NCBI GenBank assembly: GCA_041395445.1
Contig: JAWLAO010000003.1
Location: 248,001-312,000, forward strand
Reading direction: 5' to 3'
DNA: 64,000 nt
DNA from: Gammaproteobacteria bacterium
GTDB lineage: Bacteria > Pseudomonadota > Gammaproteobacteria > Xanthomonadales > Marinicellaceae
Part shown: positions 16,698 to 24,658 of the stretch, piece after piece
Layout of the letters: every line of letters begins with the position of its first letter
How positions within the stretch are numbered: the stretch's first letter is position 1
Notes under the pieces: model-generated
Told to the model about the DNA's origin: nothing
Databases searched by the model: none
Seen by the model: the letters and a program-made list of their open reading frames with translations, nothing else
Position numbers and translations under genes: made by a program

Positions 16698-17757
16698 ACT
16701 GTTACAGGGTTTATTGTCGATAGAGTTCTTCTCAGGACCTGAAAACAATCCAAAAAGAGAGTTGTTGCAATCTGAAACTAAACGGCTCAACGAACAAATT
16801 AGTAAAGAATTGCAAACAATCTTACCAAATCTAAAGAGTAGTTCCTATGCAATTGCAGGCGGTTTGTACCAAAGTAATGAAATTTTACAACCCGGTTTCC
16901 CAATACACTCTCAAATCCGTCAGTACCTGAATGCCGCATTAAAAGGAGAAAACAATAAACGCAACCAATTGATTATTGGTGCGAATGCCCAAGGCTTGCC
17001 GGAGGGGTTGCAAACCAAAGGTTCCAATTCAGGTTCGCCATTGCTGTTGATACCTTTTGTTGTATTGACAGAAAACGAACAAACGCAAAGTGTTTTTGAA
17101 AATGAGCTGATGCATAAGGGCATGGTTTCAAGGGAATTATTTTTACAATTGCAATCCACTTTGGGTGTCAAAATACGACATGCCAACTTTATGACTGTGC
17201 TGGATTTGGCTGCGATGATGCACAATCATTATCAGATGATGGGATTTGACGGGCTGTGGGAAATTCTGGAAGAGTCTCTTTTTAATTCAGCTCCTGAGAA
17301 AAAAGTAATATTACCTCAGGGGAACGAGTTTTATCTTTCCAAAAAAATTGTATTCACACCTTTTTACACGTTCCACTATTGGCAATCTCTCAAGCAAAAG
17401 CATAATGGTGAAAATGAAGAAAAATCCTATCTGATTTATACACAAATCCAAAGGCAATACGTCTCGACGCTAACCGAACATGGTTTGGATGTGCGTCAAT
17501 TTTTACCAAACTCTGATGTTTCAAAAGAGAGCCATATTTGCTTTGCAACGCTGGACAAATATAAACTTACAGGAGATTATTATCACGAAGTGATAAAGAC
17601 AGTTTTTAATCGTGAAATCTGCAATATTGAAAAACACGAGCACCAACATTTGGGGTTGCTGTTCTACAAGCTCGCCGACAAAAGTGGCGGACTGGAATAT
17701 TACTACCCTTTAACTGCTCAAGGTGTATCGAGTCTAAAGTTAATTTTGGTAAGTTGA
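16687..17757 (+). CDS. Unidentified protein coupled to engB
   Basis: A 356-residue soluble protein with no signal peptide, membrane helix or motif that I recognise. I start it at ATG 16687 (MANKLLQGLL) rather than 16675, because GAGGAG lies just upstream of it inside engB. The sequence has mixed alpha/beta character with polar stretches. The C-terminal part holds clusters of aromatic and charged residues such as EHQHLGLLFY and GLEYYYPL. It overlaps engB by 11 bases, so it is probably made together with the GTPase. A broken zinc-ribbon gene is convergent, one base away. I assign no function. Confidence 0.7.
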   Translation: MANKLLQGLLSIEFFSGPENNPKRELLQSETKRLNEQISKELQTILPNLKSSSYAIAGGLYQSNEILQPGFPIHSQIRQYLNAALKGENNKRNQLIIGANAQGLPEGLQTKGSNSGSPLLLIPFVVLTENEQTQSVFENELMHKGMVSRELFLQLQSTLGVKIRHANFMTVLDLAAMMHNHYQMMGFDGLWEILEESLFNSAPEKKVILPQGNEFYLSKKIVFTPFYTFHYWQSLKQKHNGENEEKSYLIYTQIQRQYVSTLTEHGLDVRQFLPNSDVSKESHICFATLDKYKLTGDYYHEVIKTVFNREICNIEKHEHQHLGLLFYKLADKSGGLEYYYPLTAQGVSSLKLILVS

Positions 17758-17758
17758 T

Positions 17759-18019
17759 TTATTTCCAGCGTTCGAGTTTTCTAACGCTTTTGCTAAACAA
17801 CCCGGCCAAAAATTTTGGAAACCCCATTTCGATCATTTTTTCTTTTGAAAGTTGCTGCATTTGATCGACAGTAAAATCCGGTTGTTTAAACTCACCATTT
17901 TTAAAACAATAGCTGCAATACATGGTGTTTTTAGAGCCATCCGCATTGTGTGAACCATCTTACGGGTCTTTTTTCAGTGGCATTCCGCAACTTTGACTGT
18001 TTTTGTATATTTTTGACAT
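17759..18019 (-). pseudogene. Broken zinc-ribbon protein gene (in-frame stop and lost cysteine)
   Basis: Read on the minus strand from ATG 18019, an 87-codon frame encodes a clear relative of small zinc-ribbon proteins. The pieces are SQSCGMPLKKDP, DGSHNADGSKN, MYCSYCFKNGEFKQPDFT and GFPKFLAGLFSKSVRKLERWK. Codon 20 (17960-17962) is TAA, right after KKDP and before DGSHNADGS, where family members have a charged or polar residue. The first zinc-ligand Cys expected before QSCGMP is Ser (codon AGT, one change from TGT). Two independent lesions in the metal site favour decay over readthrough or a sequencing error. The gene follows the GT2 gene by 22 bases. Confidence 0.75.
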
Positions 18020-18041
18020 ATTCACCACTTTTTTTCAACAA

Positions 18042-18974
18042 CTATTTTTCCGGCGGTTCAAATTTATCAATCAGATAAAGAGGTCGTCGTTTATTCTCTT
18101 CAAATAAACGCCCTAAATACTCTCCGATAACACCTAATGCCATGAGCTGAATTCCGCCCAAAAACAGAATTACCACCATCAATGAAGGATAACCGGGTAA
18201 ATCGTTACCGAATATAAGTGTTTTAGCAATGATAAAACAACCGTACAGAAATGCAAACAAAGCCACCAATACACCAATCCAGGTGGCAAATCTCAACGGC
18301 ATGTATGAAAAAGAAGTGATTCCATCCACCGCAAAAGAAAACAATTTGCGAAAATTCCATTTGGTTGAGCCGGCAACACGCTTTTTACGATCAAAATAAA
18401 TCGCCTTTTGCTTATAACCTACCCAAGCAAATAAACCCTTCATAAAACGATTACTTTCTCTGAGTTTGCGCAAAGCTCTAACCGCTTTCATATCTATTAA
18501 CCGATAATCGCCGGTATCCTTGGGAATTGAAATTTTACTCATCGAGTTGATAATACGGTAAAACCATGAAGCCGTTGCCTTTTTCATGTAGGTTTCACCT
18601 TCGCGTTCATTGCGAGTGGCATAAACCACATCATAGCCTTCATGCCATAAATCCAGCATTTCAGGGATGAGTTCGGGAGGATCTTGTAAATCCACATCAA
18701 TTACCACCACAACTTCGGCATCGGCATAATCCAACCCCGCAGTCAATGCGTATTCCTTGCCAAAGTTACGTGAAAGAGTCAGATATCCGACTCTTTTATC
18801 TTTATGTTGAAGAAATTCAATATGTTTAACTGTTCCATCGGTTGAACCATCATCAACAAATAAAATGGTCCAATCAGCATCACAAGTTTGCAAAACCTGT
18901 TTCATCTTTTCATAAAACAAGTCCACCACTTCCTGCTCATTAAAAACCGGTACTATTATTTGTAAATCAGTCAT
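18042..18974 (-). CDS. Polyprenyl-phosphate glycosyltransferase (GT2, GtrB/DPM1-like)
   Basis: Membrane-associated GT2 enzyme that probably loads a sugar onto undecaprenyl phosphate. The catalytic domain has IIVPVFNEQEVV, DDGSTDGT and DVDLQDPPELI (metal-binding DxD-type Asp), then SRNFGKEYAL. Two C-terminal helices follow (ATWIGVLVALFAFLYGCFI and a second near the end). These are features of GtrB/ArnC/DPM1 proteins. I start it at ATG 18974 (MTDLQII), which matches the family N-terminus; ATG 18983 is also possible. The longest frame, from 19040, would run through the BlaI promoter region. It could supply the lipid-linked donor for a GT-C transferase such as the GT39 protein at 6.2-8.0 kb, an inference. 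Confidence 0.88.
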   Translation of the reverse strand: MTDLQIIVPVFNEQEVVDLFYEKMKQVLQTCDADWTILFVDDGSTDGTVKHIEFLQHKDKRVGYLTLSRNFGKEYALTAGLDYADAEVVVVIDVDLQDPPELIPEMLDLWHEGYDVVYATRNEREGETYMKKATASWFYRIINSMSKISIPKDTGDYRLIDMKAVRALRKLRESNRFMKGLFAWVGYKQKAIYFDRKKRVAGSTKWNFRKLFSFAVDGITSFSYMPLRFATWIGVLVALFAFLYGCFIIAKTLIFGNDLPGYPSLMVVILFLGGIQLMALGVIGEYLGRLFEENKRRPLYLIDKFEPPEK

Positions 18975-19021
18975 GTTCGTCATTATAGCTGAATATTTCT
19001 TTGAATAAATACTTTTCGTTA

Positions 19022-19080
19022 TTGACTTATATAAAGTCAATCTCTACAATTGTCGATGTTAAAACTACAAATGTAGAGAT
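19022..19080 (+). promoter_or_regulatory. Promoter with tandem BlaI/MecI-like operators
   Basis: A promoter TTGACT (19022-19027), 17 bases, TACAAT (19045-19050) precedes the BlaI-type gene. Two dyads overlap or follow it: CTACAATTGTCG (19044-19055) and the perfect palindrome CTACAAATGTAG (19065-19076). Their centres are 21 bases apart, two helical turns. Both carry the TACA...TGT pattern known for BlaI/MecI operators. The outer arms ATCTCTACA (19040-19048) and TGTAGAGAT (19072-19080) also form an inverted repeat. The first dyad covers the -10 box, so a bound repressor would block RNA polymerase. A further repeat TTGACTT/AAGTCAA lies at 19022-19040. Confidence 0.6.
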
Positions 19081-19446
19081 GTGAAATTATCAGAGTTTGA
19101 ATTGGAAGTGATGACTTTATTTTGGAAAGATAAATCATCCACTGCACCGGAAATCCATCGCAAGATTTCAAAAAATAAAAAAGTAACCTATTCAACGGTC
19201 AAAACAATTATTGATCGTCTTGAACAAAAGTTAGCCTTAAAGCGAGTTAAGAATTTTGGCAGAACGATAGTCTATTCTCCTGCTGTTAAGCAAGAGGAGT
19301 TGCAAAAGCCATTAATCAAGAAGTTTATTGATAAAGTATTTTCCGGTAACCCACGATTGCTCATCAATCATTTATTGGAAGAGGATCAATTGTCAAAAGA
19401 AGATATTGAGTATTTAAAAACAATTATTAACAAAAAGGGGAAATAA
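19081..19446 (+). CDS. BlaI/MecI/CopY-family transcriptional repressor
   Basis: A 121-residue winged-helix repressor. The N-terminal domain reads LSEFELEVMTLFWKDKSSTA, then a recognition region VTYSTVKTIIDRLEQKLALKR, matching BlaI/MecI. The C-terminal helices serve dimerisation. It likely represses its own operon through the tandem dyads just upstream, and is inactivated by the M56 protease encoded one base downstream. The start is GTG at 19081, immediately after the operator region. No beta-lactamase or penicillin-binding protein gene is next to it, so the controlled output is unknown. Confidence 0.9.
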   Translation: MKLSEFELEVMTLFWKDKSSTAPEIHRKISKNKKVTYSTVKTIIDRLEQKLALKRVKNFGRTIVYSPAVKQEELQKPLIKKFIDKVFSGNPRLLINHLLEEDQLSKEDIEYLKTIINKKGK

Positions 19447-19447
19447 G

Positions 19448-20713
19448 TTGTTTTCATATTTTTCGGTAAATTTATTTCTGAGCATTGCGACTCTTTTTTA
19501 CTTATATTTACTCAGATCTACGCCATACAGGGTGCGATTCAGACTCATAATGTTGGCATTGGTCAGTTGGCTTATTCCGTACGGTGTTTTAGATGAAGTA
19601 TTTGCCGAGAATAGTCTCTTAACAGTCAAAATAGTTTCCGAATTCAGCCAAAACCTGAAGCAAGCGACCAATATACCGAGCTTAGAAACGAACTTAATAT
19701 CTTTTAAGAATGTATTTTATTTACTTCTATTAAGCGGTCTTATCCTTTTTTTAGTCGATATCATTCGATATAAACAAAAAACCAGAAAGGTTGAGTTACG
19801 TTCTAAGTATCTGTACGCGACTGAGTCAATTCGAGTATTTTTAATTCCGGATTCTGATGAAATATTTACTGTCGGGTTTTTTAAACCAAAAATCTTCGTA
19901 GGAGAAAAATATACAAAACTCAAAGAATTTGAAAGTATTATTTTGCATGAAACCCAACATGTTTTGCATAAAGATTCGCTTTGGCTAATTCTCATTACTT
20001 TTATTCAAAGGCTTATGTGGTGGAATCCGCTTGTTCTGTTATTGGCAAAAAGAAGTAGAGAATATATAGAGCTGAGTTGCGATTCCGCCTGCAAAGACAA
20101 AACTGCAAAAGGTCAATATCAGCAGGATTTAGCACAAGTCTTAATGCACAAAAATCACGACAATCTATTGGTTAATAGCTTTTTTGGAAAATCAAAATTC
20201 AATGTTTTTCGAGTCAAACAACTATCAGAGGAATTTAAAATGAATAAAGTAAATAAAATAACCCTATCATCAACATTAATAATACCTGCGATTATTCTAA
20301 CCCTCCTATTGAGTATCAACTCAACTTCTGCAAAAAAGCTGGAAGAGGAACCTTTTGCCTTAGCAGATAACCAAGTTGATTTAATACTAAAATTTTCTCT
20401 CGAAACTAAAAACACGGACAATACAATTTCGACCAAAAGGATTGAATCAAGAGTGATAGCAAAATTTGGAGAGTTTACAGTATTAAGATCTGACAAGGCT
20501 GGTTTGGAAATATCGATAAAACCATCAAAATTGATGGAGAATCAGATATTTTTAGATACTAAAGTTACAATTATAAGCGAAGACGGAAATTCAATCCAAA
20601 CTCCATCATTAATGACTACAAATGGTACAGAATCTAAAATAGTAATAGGTGACGGCAATAAAAACATGGAGTTAATTGTTTTACCTGTTTTTAATCAAAT
20701 TAAAAAAAACTAA
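19448..20713 (+). CDS. M56-family membrane metallopeptidase (BlaR1-like, no penicillin-binding sensor)
   Basis: Inner-membrane sensor-protease of 421 residues that should cleave the BlaI-type repressor. Membrane helices lie near 3-22, 32-48 and 88-105, with a fourth near 270-290. The zinc motif HETQH is at 167-171, with the second-ligand segment ELSCDSACKD near 208-217. The roughly 130-residue C-terminal domain after the last helix is beta-rich and lacks the SxxK/KTG motifs of BlaR1's penicillin-binding sensor, so the signal is probably different. The start is TTG at 19448, preceded by AAGGGG; no closer ATG exists. Confidence 0.85.
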   Translation: MFSYFSVNLFLSIATLFYLYLLRSTPYRVRFRLIMLALVSWLIPYGVLDEVFAENSLLTVKIVSEFSQNLKQATNIPSLETNLISFKNVFYLLLLSGLILFLVDIIRYKQKTRKVELRSKYLYATESIRVFLIPDSDEIFTVGFFKPKIFVGEKYTKLKEFESIILHETQHVLHKDSLWLILITFIQRLMWWNPLVLLLAKRSREYIELSCDSACKDKTAKGQYQQDLAQVLMHKNHDNLLVNSFFGKSKFNVFRVKQLSEEFKMNKVNKITLSSTLIIPAIILTLLLSINSTSAKKLEEEPFALADNQVDLILKFSLETKNTDNTISTKRIESRVIAKFGEFTVLRSDKAGLEISIKPSKLMENQIFLDTKVTIISEDGNSIQTPSLMTTNGTESKIVIGDGNKNMELIVLPVFNQIKKN

Positions 20714-20718
20714 TAGTG

Positions 20719-21090
20719 TTAAAGACTAAAAGTCTTTTTAATAAAGCCAATATTGCTGGTTAATACTGCAAAAACAAAACCAATAATCACTCCGATTGTG
20801 TTTGCCTGAAAATCAGCAATATCTGCCGAACGGAAACTGGTCATGGATTGAAGTAATTCCAGTAAACCGCCCATAATGATAAAAGCTAATGCATATAAAT
20901 TTCTCACCCAAGCTTTGGTGTATAGCCATGTGAACCAAGCCATCAGGCTGGAATAAGCTAAAAAATGACCGATTTTATCGCTATTTTCGATTTTCGGCAT
21001 GGCAGCATCAATTCGAATGAGAGATAGAGTAATGATTGTCACTACCAATAACCAGCCGATCAGGACTAAATATTTTCTAGAAATTTGCAT
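20719..21090 (-). CDS. VanZ-like membrane protein
   Basis: A 123-residue protein with four hydrophobic segments and the VanZ-type pattern. NSDKIGHFLAYSSLMAWFTW carries the conserved D-K-x-x-H, and LLELLQSMTSFRSADIADFQAN holds the E-x-x-Q and D-x-x-D-x-x-x-N motif. VanZ proteins are linked to teicoplanin resistance and more widely to envelope processes, but the biochemical role is unclear. It lies two bases downstream of the threonine dehydratase gene and is convergent with the M56 gene. Confidence 0.85.
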   Translation of the reverse strand: MQISRKYLVLIGWLLVVTIITLSLIRIDAAMPKIENSDKIGHFLAYSSLMAWFTWLYTKAWVRNLYALAFIIMGGLLELLQSMTSFRSADIADFQANTIGVIIGFVFAVLTSNIGFIKKTFSL

Positions 21091-21092
21091 AA

Positions 21093-22049
21093 TTACTGAG
21101 CCAATATCTCACACAGAGTGGTTGCATCAATATTTCCACCACTGATAATCACTCCAACTCTACCTTTGTTTTTAATTTTGTTCGCTAGTAATGCTGCCAA
21201 CCCCAAAGCTCCTGATGGTTCAACTACTATCTTCATTCGCATCAAGTGAAATCGAACAGCTTCAATAATTTCCTGTTCGGAAACCGTAACAAAAGCGTCC
21301 ACATATTTTTTTATCAAACCAAAAGTCATATCGCCCAGTGAACTCGTTCGTGTTCCATCTGCGACGGTCGGAGGATTGGGTTTACTGACCAGTTTGCCGG
21401 TATAAAACGATTGATAAGCATCATTGGCTACTTCAGGTTCTACGCCAATCACCTGACAACTCGGGTTAACTCCCTTGGCAGCAATCGCAGAACCACTCAA
21501 CAATCCGCCACCACCACAAGGTGCGAGAAGAGTGTCTATTTCAGGAACATCCTGCATCAGCTCCAAAGCAGCAGTTCCCTGCCCGGCGATAATATTTTCA
21601 TGGTTGAACGGAGGAATCAAAGTGTAACCATGCTTGTTTTGAATTTCATTGGCAATTTTTTCACGAACTTCAGTTTCCGGGTTGTATAAAATCACATCAG
21701 CACCATAGTCTTTGGTCGCTTCCTGTTTTGACTTAGGGGCATTATTCGGCATTACTATTGTGGTTTTTATTCCCAACATTTTACCAACGAGAGCAACTCC
21801 TTGGGCATGATTTCCGGATGAAAAGGCAATCACACCACGAGATTTTTCTTCATAAGTAAGCTGAGAAATACAATTGTAAGCCCCGCGAAATTTAAAAGCC
21901 CCAACTCTCTGAAAATTCTCACATTTAAAAAACACCTCAGCACCCAACATTTTGTTAAGTGTTGATGAAGTCAACACAGGTGTTTTATGAGCCAAATTTT
22001 CTAAACGACTGGCGGCTTGCTGAATTTTCTTAAAAAAATCTGAATTCAT
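21093..22049 (-). CDS. Threonine/serine dehydratase (PLP-dependent)
   Basis: Fold-type II PLP enzyme that deaminates threonine (to 2-oxobutanoate) or serine. The PLP lysine is in GAFKFRGAYN (Lys53), the phosphate-binding glycine loop CGGGGLLSG is near 178-186, and SSGNHAQGVAL precedes it. At 318 residues it has only the catalytic domain and lacks the C-terminal ACT-like regulatory domain of biosynthetic IlvA. It thus resembles catabolic TdcB or serine racemase/hydroxyaspartate dehydratase-type enzymes. It heads a two-gene unit with the VanZ-like gene. Confidence 0.88.
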   Translation of the reverse strand: MNSDFFKKIQQAASRLENLAHKTPVLTSSTLNKMLGAEVFFKCENFQRVGAFKFRGAYNCISQLTYEEKSRGVIAFSSGNHAQGVALVGKMLGIKTTIVMPNNAPKSKQEATKDYGADVILYNPETEVREKIANEIQNKHGYTLIPPFNHENIIAGQGTAALELMQDVPEIDTLLAPCGGGGLLSGSAIAAKGVNPSCQVIGVEPEVANDAYQSFYTGKLVSKPNPPTVADGTRTSSLGDMTFGLIKKYVDAFVTVSEQEIIEAVRFHLMRMKIVVEPSGALGLAALLANKIKNKGRVGVIISGGNIDATTLCEILAQ

Positions 22050-22467
22050 AATCTGGAAAAAATTGATAAGTGAATACTTATACCAGAATTGTTGAAATCT
22101 ACAAATATTTCATTGAACTAAACAACTATTGATCTAGAAAAAAGGTATCGTCATGCTGAATTTATTTTCAGCATCTCCCAAATATTTCGTAAATTAATTT
22201 AAAACTCATAAAGCTCCCCTTTTGAAAGAAGATTGAGGAGTATGTTCTATAAACACATTTGGAAACCTAGGTTCATTTGACTCGTTTAATTGAATGCAAC
22301 AAACTTAAAAGGACTAAACCAATGCGGAGCGAAATTTGACATCAAGTATCAAAACGACTGTCCACCTATCAAGGTACAAAGCCCAAACAAGCCTTTCCAT
22401 GGCCAATCCTGACCATGAAAAGACTAGTAGGTTAGCTCCAAATTAGGCATCAAAAAATGGAGTAATT
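22050..22467. other. Intergenic stretch of about 420 bases
   Basis: No convincing open frame lies here on either strand. It separates the minus-strand dehydratase start from the plus-strand orphan gene. It contains one perfect hairpin repeat (listed separately). The last 150 bases have a more even base composition than neighbouring DNA. A GGAG ribosome-binding site for the next gene sits at its right end. I see no tRNA-like fold or clear promoter. Confidence 0.5.
22153..22174. repeat. Short palindromic intergenic repeat
   Basis: ATGCTGAA (22153-22160) and TTCAGCAT (22167-22174) form a perfect 8-base inverted repeat around a 6-base loop TTTATT. The surrounding TCGTC and CTCCC give the look of a dispersed REP-like element. 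No T-run follows, so it is not an obvious terminator, although it lies downstream of no plus-strand gene. Confidence 0.45.
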
Positions 22468-22941
22468 ATGAATGAACTCGTAGAAAAACTTACATTCGAG
22501 TGGAAAATACTTAAGTCAATAGCGAGAAGCCCTCTCGGAAAGATGGTTTTCCTAGTTCCTTTTTTACCTTTTGCGATTGATTTTCTAGACAATGTTGTTG
22601 GGACAATTGAGTTTATAGAGAAAGCTATTGATACGGATACGCTGTCAACATGGGTTGAAAATAATAGAAGAACTTTGATGACCATGTATCTCGGGCTGGG
22701 CTTCTTTCTACTCTCGCGCATTGTGTTTGAAATAGCGTGTCCAAAAAGTATAAAAATGCATGACGACTCAGATCAATACATAGTAGATATTTTAAATAAA
22801 ATGAAGCTTTCTGAAGAAGTAAACGACTACGAAAGATACCATTATTTTAGGCGTCGTCTTGATAAATTCGAAAGGATAGATGTTCGATATGAAGAGAATG
22901 CAAAACGACTTCGTTTTATGTTATCAATTGGCTTCAATTGA
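22468..22941 (+). CDS. Orphan membrane protein of unknown function
   Basis: A 157-residue protein preceded by a good ribosome-binding site (GGAG, 7 bases from the ATG). Hydrophobic segments lie at about 27-45 (MVFLVPFLPFAIDFLDNVV) and 72-90. A charged, helical C-terminal half follows, rich in Arg, Lys and Tyr (NDYERYHYFRRRLDKFERID). I recognise no family. It stands alone between two sizeable intergenic stretches, and an attC-like sequence begins about 90 bases after its stop in the orientation a gene cassette would have. This hints at an acquired gene. Confidence 0.65.
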   Translation: MNELVEKLTFEWKILKSIARSPLGKMVFLVPFLPFAIDFLDNVVGTIEFIEKAIDTDTLSTWVENNRRTLMTMYLGLGFFLLSRIVFEIACPKSIKMHDDSDQYIVDILNKMKLSEEVNDYERYHYFRRRLDKFERIDVRYEENAKRLRFMLSIGFN

Positions 22942-23033
22942 TATCAATATTGCTTCTTGTGTTTCCTCCCCTAGGTAAGTTCATTCGCATATTTTTCGAC
23001 TATTTATGGCCATTTTAGTGGTATTAGAATAAT

Positions 23034-23079
23034 GCCTAACAAGGTAATTTCACGCAGGTGGTGAATTGCGGCGTTATAC
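23034..23079 (+). repeat. Possible integron attC-like site (degenerate)
   Basis: The stretch begins GCCTAAC (23034-23040), a match to the RYYYAAC end of attC sites, and ends GGCGTTATAC, where GTTATAC (23073-23079) misses the GTTRRRY consensus at one base. Inside, AATTTCAC and GTGAATT pair with one unpaired base, as attC folds do. At 46 bases it is shorter than usual sites (57 or more). No integrase gene is in the window. It could be a deleted attC or a chance match. Confidence 0.3.
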
Positions 23080-23179
23080 AAATTGATTGCAGGTGAATAA
23101 CAACTTGAAAACATTCTAAACCCCTATACAAAACTCCAAAAAAAGCTATACTGCAAAAATTTTCACAAAAACTGTTTCA

Positions 23180-23743
23180 ATGAAATACATCATCGTTATT
23201 GCACTTCCTCATGAGGCTGAGGGTTTGGAAAAGTTTGCTCCAGTGGTTTATACCGGCGTTGGTAAGGTGAATGCCAGTATCAAATTGTATGAAGCGATTG
23301 TTAAATATCAACCGGATTTGGTTATCAATTATGGTACTGCCGGCGGGATTGCTGATTTGGTTGGTTTGCACAAAGTCGCTCATTTTGTGCAGGTGGATAT
23401 GGATGTTCGTGGTTTGGACTTTCCTCGTGGAATCACACCGTTATCCGATGAAAAACTTCCCGAAAAGACAGGCATTGTCCTTGGAACCGGTGACAGTTTT
23501 ATCACCAATGCGGAGAAGCAATTGGAAGGCTTGGGTGTGGATATTGATTTAGTGGATATGGAAGGCTATGCTTTGAATAAAGTTTGTGAGCATCATGGTG
23601 TGAAATTTGAGGCATATAAGTTTATTAGTGATAATGCCAATGAATCTGCCGGCGAAGACTGGATGGAGTCGGTTGCCAATGGAGCTCATTTGTTTGCCGA
23701 TTTAATTGAAGAAAAATTTGGAATATCAACTTTGTTGAAATAA
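23180..23743 (+). CDS. Nucleoside phosphorylase-superfamily nucleosidase (MTA/SAH nucleosidase-like)
   Basis: A 187-residue protein of the MTAN/phosphorylase fold. Motifs are the N-terminal strand IVIALPHEAEGL, YTGVGKVNA (phosphate/ribose loop), INYGTAGGI, GTGDSFIT, VDMEGYAL with the ribose-binding Glu, and SDNAN with the catalytic-type Asp. It probably hydrolyses 5'-methylthioadenosine or S-adenosylhomocysteine, or another purine nucleoside. It is about 45 residues shorter than E. coli Pfs, mainly through shorter loops, so the exact substrate is uncertain. It precedes yicC by 37 bases. Confidence 0.8.
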   Translation: MKYIIVIALPHEAEGLEKFAPVVYTGVGKVNASIKLYEAIVKYQPDLVINYGTAGGIADLVGLHKVAHFVQVDMDVRGLDFPRGITPLSDEKLPEKTGIVLGTGDSFITNAEKQLEGLGVDIDLVDMEGYALNKVCEHHGVKFEAYKFISDNANESAGEDWMESVANGAHLFADLIEEKFGISTLLK

Positions 23744-23780
23744 GGTTATAATAAGCGACTTTAAAAACGTCAGATAAGAC

Positions 23781-24653
23781 ATGCTTAAATCAATGACCGC
23801 TTTTGCCAGCGGAGATGTTCAGACCGAATTTGGCAGATTTACTTGCGAGATTCGCTCTGTCAATCAAAGATTTCTGGACATTGCTCTCAGGCAGCCGGAT
23901 TTTTTGCGAAAAGCCGAAGGTGAGATAAGAAAACTGGTTGGAAAATATCTCAACCGGGGGAAAGTTGAGATTTTCATCAAATATTATCCCAATCCGGATG
24001 CGGATATTGAAGATTTGAGTATCAATATGCCATTACTGAAGCAATTGCTGGAATGCAGTAGCGAAATTCAAAATAAAGTCATCAATATCAATACCGATTT
24101 CAACACCATGGATTTGTTGAAATGGCCTCAAATCATTATTCAAACTCCAAAGAACACAGCAAAAATGGAACAATCTGCGATTGAGTTGATTGAGGATGTT
24201 GTTAAATCATTAATAGAAGCCAGAGTCAGGGAAGGCGAATCACTGAAAGCCGTATTGCTTGAAAAGCTGGATACTATTATCGAAACCAGAAATATTGTGG
24301 AAAAACACATTCCTGAAATTCAGCAAAGCCTGAAAGAACGCTTATTGGCCAAACTCGATGAAATGAAGATTGATTGCAATGAAGAGAGATTTGAGCAGGA
24401 ATTGGCGTTATTGTTGCAAAAATCGGACATTATTGAAGAAACAGATCGTTTGAACACTCACATTCAGGAAATCCAAAGAGTGATCGATTTGGATGAACCT
24501 GTTGGCAGACGTTTGGATTTTCTCATTCAGGAACTGCACAGAGAGGCTAATACTATTGGTTCAAAGTCGGCAACTGTTCTGACTTCTCAATCCAGCATTG
24601 ACATGAAGGTTGCTATAGAACAAATGCGGGAACAAATCCAAAATATCGAGTAA
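23781..24653 (+). CDS. yicC: YicC-family endoribonuclease
   Basis: A 290-residue YicC protein, a family recently recognised as endoribonucleases. The start MLKSMTAFASGD and the segment EIRSVNQRFLDI are hallmarks. The C-terminal half is helical, with the conserved RLDFLIQELHREANTIGSKS. It lies five bases before gmk; yicC-gmk linkage is common in Proteobacteria, which supports the call. Confidence 0.93.
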   Translation: MLKSMTAFASGDVQTEFGRFTCEIRSVNQRFLDIALRQPDFLRKAEGEIRKLVGKYLNRGKVEIFIKYYPNPDADIEDLSINMPLLKQLLECSSEIQNKVININTDFNTMDLLKWPQIIIQTPKNTAKMEQSAIELIEDVVKSLIEARVREGESLKAVLLEKLDTIIETRNIVEKHIPEIQQSLKERLLAKLDEMKIDCNEERFEQELALLLQKSDIIEETDRLNTHIQEIQRVIDLDEPVGRRLDFLIQELHREANTIGSKSATVLTSQSSIDMKVAIEQMREQIQNIE

Positions 24654-24658
24654 ATATC

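Noticed and set aside
18975..19040. N-terminal extension of the GT2 glycosyltransferase
   Set aside because: It would run through the BlaI promoter region, and the family begins close to MTDLQIIVPVFNE.
19448..20713. Call of the M56 protein as BlaR1
   Set aside because: There is no penicillin-binding sensor domain and no beta-lactamase gene nearby.
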